From the NCBI GenBank assembly GCA_963969495.1, contig OZ018324.1, positions 45,196,609 through 45,260,608 on the forward strand: a DNA stretch of 64,000 nucleotides. The letters run 5' to 3'. The position numbers and the translations under genes were made by a program. The DNA comes from Ceratothoa steindachneri (Eukaryota > Arthropoda > Malacostraca > Isopoda > Cymothoidae). Positions 59,251 to 64,000 of the stretch are shown here, piece after piece (the stretch's first letter is position 1; each line of letters opens with the position of its first letter). The notes under the pieces were generated by a model. The model was not told where the DNA came from. It did not search any database and saw only the letters and a program-made list of their open reading frames with translations.

Positions 59251-60700
59251 CATTCAGACGTTGTGCATCCAACCTGATGCCAATTACCCTCTTCCTTTCC
59301 TGTCAGGCGAGTCTTTTGAACCCTCTGACCTGGATATCAACGCGCGGCTGACACCACAGCAAAAGAGTCAGCTACAACAAATACTATGTTAGTTCGACGA
59401 CGTTATTTCGGAGAAGCCTGGATGCCCTACTAGGTTCGAGCATGACATTAAATTGACGACCTTAGAACCTGTCCGTTCAAAACCATATCACATGATGATT
59501 CATTTACGCCACGGTTTTAACGCAGAAATAGATAATTTGATTGGTTTAGACATAATAGAACCTTCCACCTCTAGTTATTGCTCCCCAATCGTCATGGTCA
59601 AGAAACCTAATGGATCTTATCGGATGGGCATCGACTTTAGGAAGTTAAATTTGGTAACTGTGTTCGATGCCAAGCCCATCTCGTTGGTAGATCAAAACCT
59701 TCCCCTTTTTGAAGACGTTAATTTCATCTTAGAACTTGATTTCTGCAAGACATATTATCAAATTCACCTCCAGCCCGATGTGAAGCATATACCACCTTTG
59801 CTACTGAGAAAGGCTTAATGCAATTTAAGCGTCTTCCTTTTGGCCTCGTGACCGCTTGCAGTAACTATAACCGTCTCATGAGAAGGTTGTTAGATAGAAA
59901 ACCCAATGTCTCCTTTTACTTTGATAACGTCTACATCGCTAATCGTGAATGAAGTCAACATTTAATTACCCTACTAGCTCTCTTGGAGCAATTGCACGAA
60001 AATGGCCTCACCATTTGCCCAAGCAACTGCCATTTTGCCCACGAAACCATAAAATACTTGGGTTTTAAAATAGGACAAAGCCCCTAGGTCCACTGGAGGA
60101 CAAGATTAAGGCAATCGCCGACATGCCCCTCCCAAATACTAAGAAATATTTAAGATCATTCCTAGGATCAGCTTCTTACTCTCGGAGATTTGTCCTAAAT
60201 TTCACTGCAATCTCGGCGCCCCTCAGCACCCTTGTAAAAATGAATTCCCCCGATCGAATACGTTAGAATGATGACGCAATTTCGTATTTTAATCAGCTCA
60301 AGAGTAAGCTCATTTCTGCATCCATTTTAAAGTGGCCCAACCCGGAAAATTCCTTTGGGATTAGGACCGACGCGGGCAACGAGGGCATTGGGGTGTACCC
60401 CTCCAATATGAGGATGACGGAACGAGTCATCCAGTTGCATACGCTAGTCGCGAGCTATTACCCCGCAAAAAGAGATATGCCACTTTAGAGAAGGAAGTCT
60501 AGCTATTATTTAGGTTATTGGAAAATTTAAAATCGCCAGCTGGCCTATATTCCGAATGTATGACACTCCAATGGCCGAATTATGCGCTGGAGTCTACTCT
60601 AGCAAGAGTATCAATTTAAAATAAATTATATAAAATGTTTCGATAATCAGGTCGCTGACGCACTCAGTAGGAATGCTTTAACGAATAGTGCAGATTAATT
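59251..60700 (+). pseudogene. reverse transcriptase and RNase H of the Gmr1-like element
   Basis: After the integrase the frame runs LNVIQTLCIQPDANYPLPFL, LTPQQKSQLQQILC-stop-FDDV, then KPYHMMIHLRHGFNAEIDNL, SYCSPIVMVKKPNGSYRMGI, DFRKLN and LELDFCKTYYQIHLQPD (59720-59780), with the first catalytic Asp in LELDF. One frame over: MQFKRLPFGLVTACSNYNRL (59818), then SFYFDNVYIANRE (59910-59950), where YxDD is YFDN, so one metal-binding Asp is Asn. Next come LLEQLHENGLTICPSNCHFA, IKYLGFKIG and YLRSFLGSASYSRRFVLNFT, and an RNase H-like FGIRTDAGNEGIG (60357) with SRELLPRKKRYATLEKEV. The end is NQVADALSRNALTNSAD, as in Ty3/gypsy RNase H, then a stop near 60697. Confidence 0.9.
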
Positions 60701-61161
60701 TATACTTCGTAAGATTAGGATTTCCATGTATGTATGTATATACCGTCTTGTACGACTTAATTGGATTCTCATGTAATATGTCAGACTTTCGTGGCTCAAT
60801 GTCTATTTTTTATTCTTTTTTATGTTCGTACATTTGTACCCATTAATCTATGCATGAATTCTTTTGCCCATATGTACTTTGAGGGGTATTAACCTTTTTG
60901 TAACCGCTCGAAATTAGAAATTTTCGCAATTTTTATTTCATGTCAATATTAAGCTATGTATAAATTTTATATTATTCTATTGTTCCCCCATGTCCCTTTT
61001 ATGGCTACGATTGTATAAAGGGTTAGTTTCCCTTATAGTCAAATGATCGACATAATCATAGGTATTGATGTAAATGGTAGCTGGGGCAATGGAAGCTCGG
61101 TTGATGCAAGAATGTGAGTTCCCTCATTTCAAAGTGACAACTTGCCCCCAGGAGGGAGGGG
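60701..61161 (+). other. 3' untranslated part and polypurine tract of the Gmr1-like element
   Basis: AT-rich with no ORF. It ends in GGAGGGAGGGG directly before the 3' LTR, the usual place and composition of the plus-strand primer. No integrase remnant follows the RNase H, which confirms that the integrase lies only upstream of the RT. Confidence 0.75.
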
Positions 61162-62451
61162 TGTGATAGAATTGCCGGCGAACACGCCTCGCTTCTATGA
61201 CATATTGAAACTTATGCTTCCCACATGCATCCTGCGAAAAAGAGAAGAATGGAGTTCTTATCGCCCACCATTCCCAAGAATTATCTTCCCCCGCTTCAAG
61301 TTAATCAAGGACGTTCAATCCCCCCGTTTGCCTTCAGGCGTCAATCTGGCTAGATTAAATTAGGCTTATGGGAGGATAAGATTTTTCCAAGCGCTACCGT
61401 GACATTCTATGGAAGTCCCCCATTGTCCCCTGCCCCGGGGTGGCTGGCTCCGGCTATTTATGCGATAGAATTTTGCGTTTGAAGCAGATCCCGATTACCT
61501 TCGCGAGGCATCACGCCGATCCGGTATTCCTTGTGCAACTAGGAACTCTACCCCGAGAACCCCCTTATTGTCCAGAAGAAGACAATACCGTTTAGTGCCA
61601 AGGTTCGTGCCCCTCAATACGCCAACGCAACACGGCCCCCCTGTTTTTCGAAAGAGAACAAATCTAGTAAAGTCATTGTTCTTCGAGCCCGTTCGATAAG
61701 AAACGGTTCTCGTTCCCCTGATATCAGGTTAGTGGTAATTTAATTCCCCCCCCTCTTAACGTTCTTCAAGAGAACGCTTGGTTACACCAATAACCTCAAT
61801 TTTCATCCAGAACATCTTTGGTATCCTGTCTCAAGGATCGCTCGTACTTCCGAGCCCCACTTCGCTCACTCCTCGAAGTCAGTCCTTCCCCCTTCGTTAA
61901 GGACAAACCCCTAAAAACCCCTCCTCCTGGGAAAGAAATCGCCAGTCGGACCGAAGCCATTCCTTCAAATCACCTTCCTCTGCACGATAACCTTATAAAT
62001 ACGTAAGCTATAAATTGCATTTAACTATTTAACTTTGTTCCAACGTATCACCGTGCTTTAACACCGATATAACCCCCTTCTTTTCCTTCTTGTTTGTTTT
62101 GTCATTTAAATCCCTCCAAATCTTTTTTCCTCCGCTTAGTTAAATTTATCCCATGACATTTCTCATTTCATGTGTATCTCCTATTTTAATCCCCGGTCAT
62201 GTAAATAATTACCATGTGTTGTTTTGTTAGAATAAATAATAAAATTCTATTTTATTAATGTTTGCAATATTATTTATCCTTGGGCTCCGTTCCACTTCTT
62301 AAGTATATTGAAGATAAATAAGCCCTCTCCAGGTCTATTTATTAACTTATAGTCATTCTCGGACATCTGATTTCCTCCGCACTCGAATATAGAATAATCC
62401 CCACAAAGAATAGATATATAGTATATCGTCGGGAGCCTATTCTACGACACA
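61162..62451 (+). repeat. 3' LTR
   Basis: Second LTR, matching 55349-56648, with TATAAATA at 61994 and AATAAA at 62231. Differences from the 5' LTR include an altered tract after ATAGAATTGCC and scattered substitutions. Confidence 0.92.
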
Positions 62452-62526
62452 CATGTACCTCAGCCTCCTATGTGTCCTTACCTTCACCGTGAAATTGAAG
62501 ATTAGACTGGTCAGCAGCACTCATAT

Positions 62527-62640
<114 letters not shown>

Positions 62641-62646
62641 TTATAT

Positions 62647-63265
62647 GAGGAATTAAACCACATTCTTCGAAGACAATTTAATTCAGAACAATTTCGGTGT
62701 ATCTCACACCCTTTTTCAACTGACACTGGGTAGAAAACTTAAGAAAAGTGCATATAAGCATAACACAAGATCTCCTCTTTTTTCCCCCATCCCCTACTTG
62801 TGGCTACTCTTGGGAAAGATTAGGCCTAAACATATTGAAGGGCTGACATTAAACTTTTTTTTTATATGCTTTCTTATTACAGGATTAAAAGAAAATTGAC
62901 CCCCAGATAGATATAAATTAGGAACTGACGATATCAAACTCTTAACTATGTCAAGAGAAGAATCGTAGAATCGAGCTTGATATCGTCAGTTCCTAATTTA
63001 AATCTATCTGAGGGTCAATTTTCTTTAAATTCTGTAATAAGAAAGCATATAAACAAAATAGTTAAATGTCAGCCCTTCAATATGTTTAGGCCCCCCCCCC
63101 CCCAGATTAGCCACAAGTAGGGGATTGGGGGAAAAAGAGGGGATCTTGTGTTATGCTTATATGCACTTCTCTTAAATTTTCTACCCAGTGTCAGTTGAAA
63201 AAGGGTGAGATACACTGCAACTGTTCTGAATTAAATTGTCTTCGATGAATGAGGTTTAATTCCTC
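62647..63265. mobile_element. foldback element: ~290 bp inverted repeat with 39 bp spacer
   Basis: Left arm 62647-62937 and right arm 62977-63265 are reverse complements over their whole length with small differences: I judge over 90% identity, with one arm having a C run of about 14 where the other has GAAAGATTA-like sequence. Outer ends read GAGGAATTAAACC and GGTTTAATTCCTC; inner ends read GATATCAA and TTGATATC. Each arm is flanked outside by an (AT)n tract, and beyond these AGCACTCA and TGAGTGCT form a further 8 bp match (62515-62522 and 63363-63370). No ORF of note lies inside. The whole could fold into one hairpin. Confidence 0.93.
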
Positions 63266-63278
63266 ATCTTTTCTTGCG

Positions 63279-63283
63279 ATATA

Positions 63284-63353
<70 letters not shown>

Positions 63354-63361
63354 TATATATA
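63279..63361. repeat. (AT)n microsatellite, right of palindrome
   Basis: About 38 AT units with two ATTTAT interruptions, mirroring the tract left of the palindrome. Confidence 0.97.
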
Positions 63362-63429
63362 TTGAGTGCTAGAGAATTATGAAATAAATCTACCATAACG
63401 CAAGAAAGAGAAAAAGGACTAATTTTTTT

Positions 63430-63505
63430 TCTTCCTGAGTTGGGATTCGAACCAAGTACACTGAGGCAGTGGGAAATCGTTTTTATCTTAATTTAAGTGA
63501 ACCTT
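63430..63505 (-). repeat. possible tRNA-derived SINE head
   Basis: The minus strand reads CTTGGTTCGAATCCCAACTC at 63436-63455, an exact B box (GGTTCGAATCC) with a possible four-pair T stem. A-box-like TGCCTCAGTG lies too close. I cannot draw a full tRNA, so a SINE fragment is the better guess. Confidence 0.3.
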
Positions 63506-64000
63506 TAGCCTTATTTTTGCATTTGTTTTTCCGCGTAGCTAATTAGCGACGAAGCTCGATTTGATGGAGTGCTCTCCTGCACCTTAATCCCAGGACTGCC
63601 TTGATCCCCAGACGGTTTGGCCCAATAGTTTTGATGTCCCATTCTGGTTGATCTTCGCGCACGTTAGCTGTGCGGCATCAGGAAAAGCGGGCTCGCTATC
63701 GTTTTTCTTTAGTACTACAGACAAGTTTGTTTACACAGCCTTGTGGACTATTTACCTTTTAGAAGGAGTTCTCTGTCCTTCTCGATTTTATTTGACTCTC
63801 CTTTGCTCTTTGGTGCTGTTCGTATGATCTTGCCTCGGAGGAGGCAGACCTCTTCCGACAGTTCAACTAACTTTCGTTTTCTTAGTTTTTGCATCTTGTT
63901 TTCCTTTTATCTTTGGTTTTTGTTTGTTTGAGGTTAGTTTTGTGTTTTGGTGTCTTTTGTATGTCTATTTTAATCGGGCATAGCATTTGTCTGTAGAATA
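63506..64000. other. no supported gene
   Basis: The ORF at 63743-63931 is short and Phe/Leu/Ser-rich; nothing is recognised. Confidence 0.45.

Larger units (their letters stand above)
55349..62451 (+). mobile_element. Gmr1-like Ty3/gypsy LTR retrotransposon, degenerate
   Basis: A 7.1 kb element. Direct LTRs of ~1.3 kb (55349-56648 and 61162-62451) start with TGTGATAG and end in ACACA. The flanks are CATAT (55344-55348) and CATGT (62452-62456), a plausible 5 bp target duplication with one change. Order of parts: LTR, gag with one zinc knuckle, aspartic protease, integrase, reverse transcriptase, RNase H, purine-rich GGAGGGAGGGG (61151-61161), LTR. Integrase before RT is the copia order, while the protein motifs are of Ty3/gypsy type; this combination defines Gmr1-like elements. 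It is inserted just beyond the end of PLE 2. All coding parts are broken. LTR divergence of several per cent indicates an old insertion. Confidence 0.92.

Noticed and set aside
62647..63265. Palindrome as a long-read hairpin artefact
   Set aside because: The arms differ at a number of positions and by indels, and AT tracts on both sides differ in length. An artefact would give near-identical arms. Not fully excluded.

Overview
This is AT-rich animal genomic DNA with no convincing host protein-coding gene. Nearly everything recognisable is the debris of transposable elements: mariner and a second Tc1/mariner-type transposon, several non-LTR retrotransposon (LINE) lineages, Penelope-like elements (PLEs), one almost complete LTR retrotransposon, and two foldback (inverted-repeat) elements. 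At least twelve (AT)n tracts of 20 to more than 100 bp are scattered through it. The mix of families, and a broken ORF carrying an SDEHGERF motif that is multi-copy in arthropod genomes, suggest an invertebrate, most likely an arthropod. This is inference; nothing in the window fixes the species.

Layout. 0-7.5 kb: mostly unassigned AT-rich DNA with two (AT)n tracts. 7.6-10.5 kb: Jockey-like LINE remains on the minus strand. 11.5-12.1 kb: a degenerate array with alternating units. 13.0-16.4 kb: two copies of an unclassified repeat bracket a defective mariner and a ~125 bp tandem array. 17.5-18.6 kb: an unassigned minus-strand ORF below a duplicated block with a TATA box. 20.0-24.9 kb: two pieces of one I/Jockey-like LINE (here LINE-A), the SDEHGERF pseudogene and a small foldback element. 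28.3-29.2 kb: a dead Tc1/mariner-type transposase. 33.2-35.1 and 42.3-43.7 kb: two inverted copies of one RTE-like LINE. 35.2-36.1 kb: a 143 bp repeat. 44-51 kb: nested Jockey-like LINE pieces, with a second copy of the defective mariner inserted in one gag ORF. 51.4-55.3 kb: PLE pieces around a third LINE-A piece. 55.35-62.45 kb: a ~7.1 kb LTR retrotransposon. 62.5-63.4 kb: a ~0.6 kb imperfect palindrome flanked by (AT)n tracts.

The most notable object is the LTR retrotransposon. Its integrase (D,D35E core and GPY/F-type module) and reverse transcriptase are of Ty3/gypsy type, but the integrase lies upstream of the reverse transcriptase. That is the Ty1/copia order, and it is the hallmark of the Gmr1-like branch of Ty3/gypsy elements. 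This copy is dead: stops, frameshifts, a lost zinc-knuckle cysteine and YFDN in place of a YxDD box. The second strongest observation is that the two mariner copies, 35 kb apart and in opposite orientation, share the same internal deletion and the same frameshift, so they descend from one already defective element that was mobilised in trans.

All readings were made by eye. Boundaries of degenerate elements are approximate, and family names rest on motif recognition, not on database searches.
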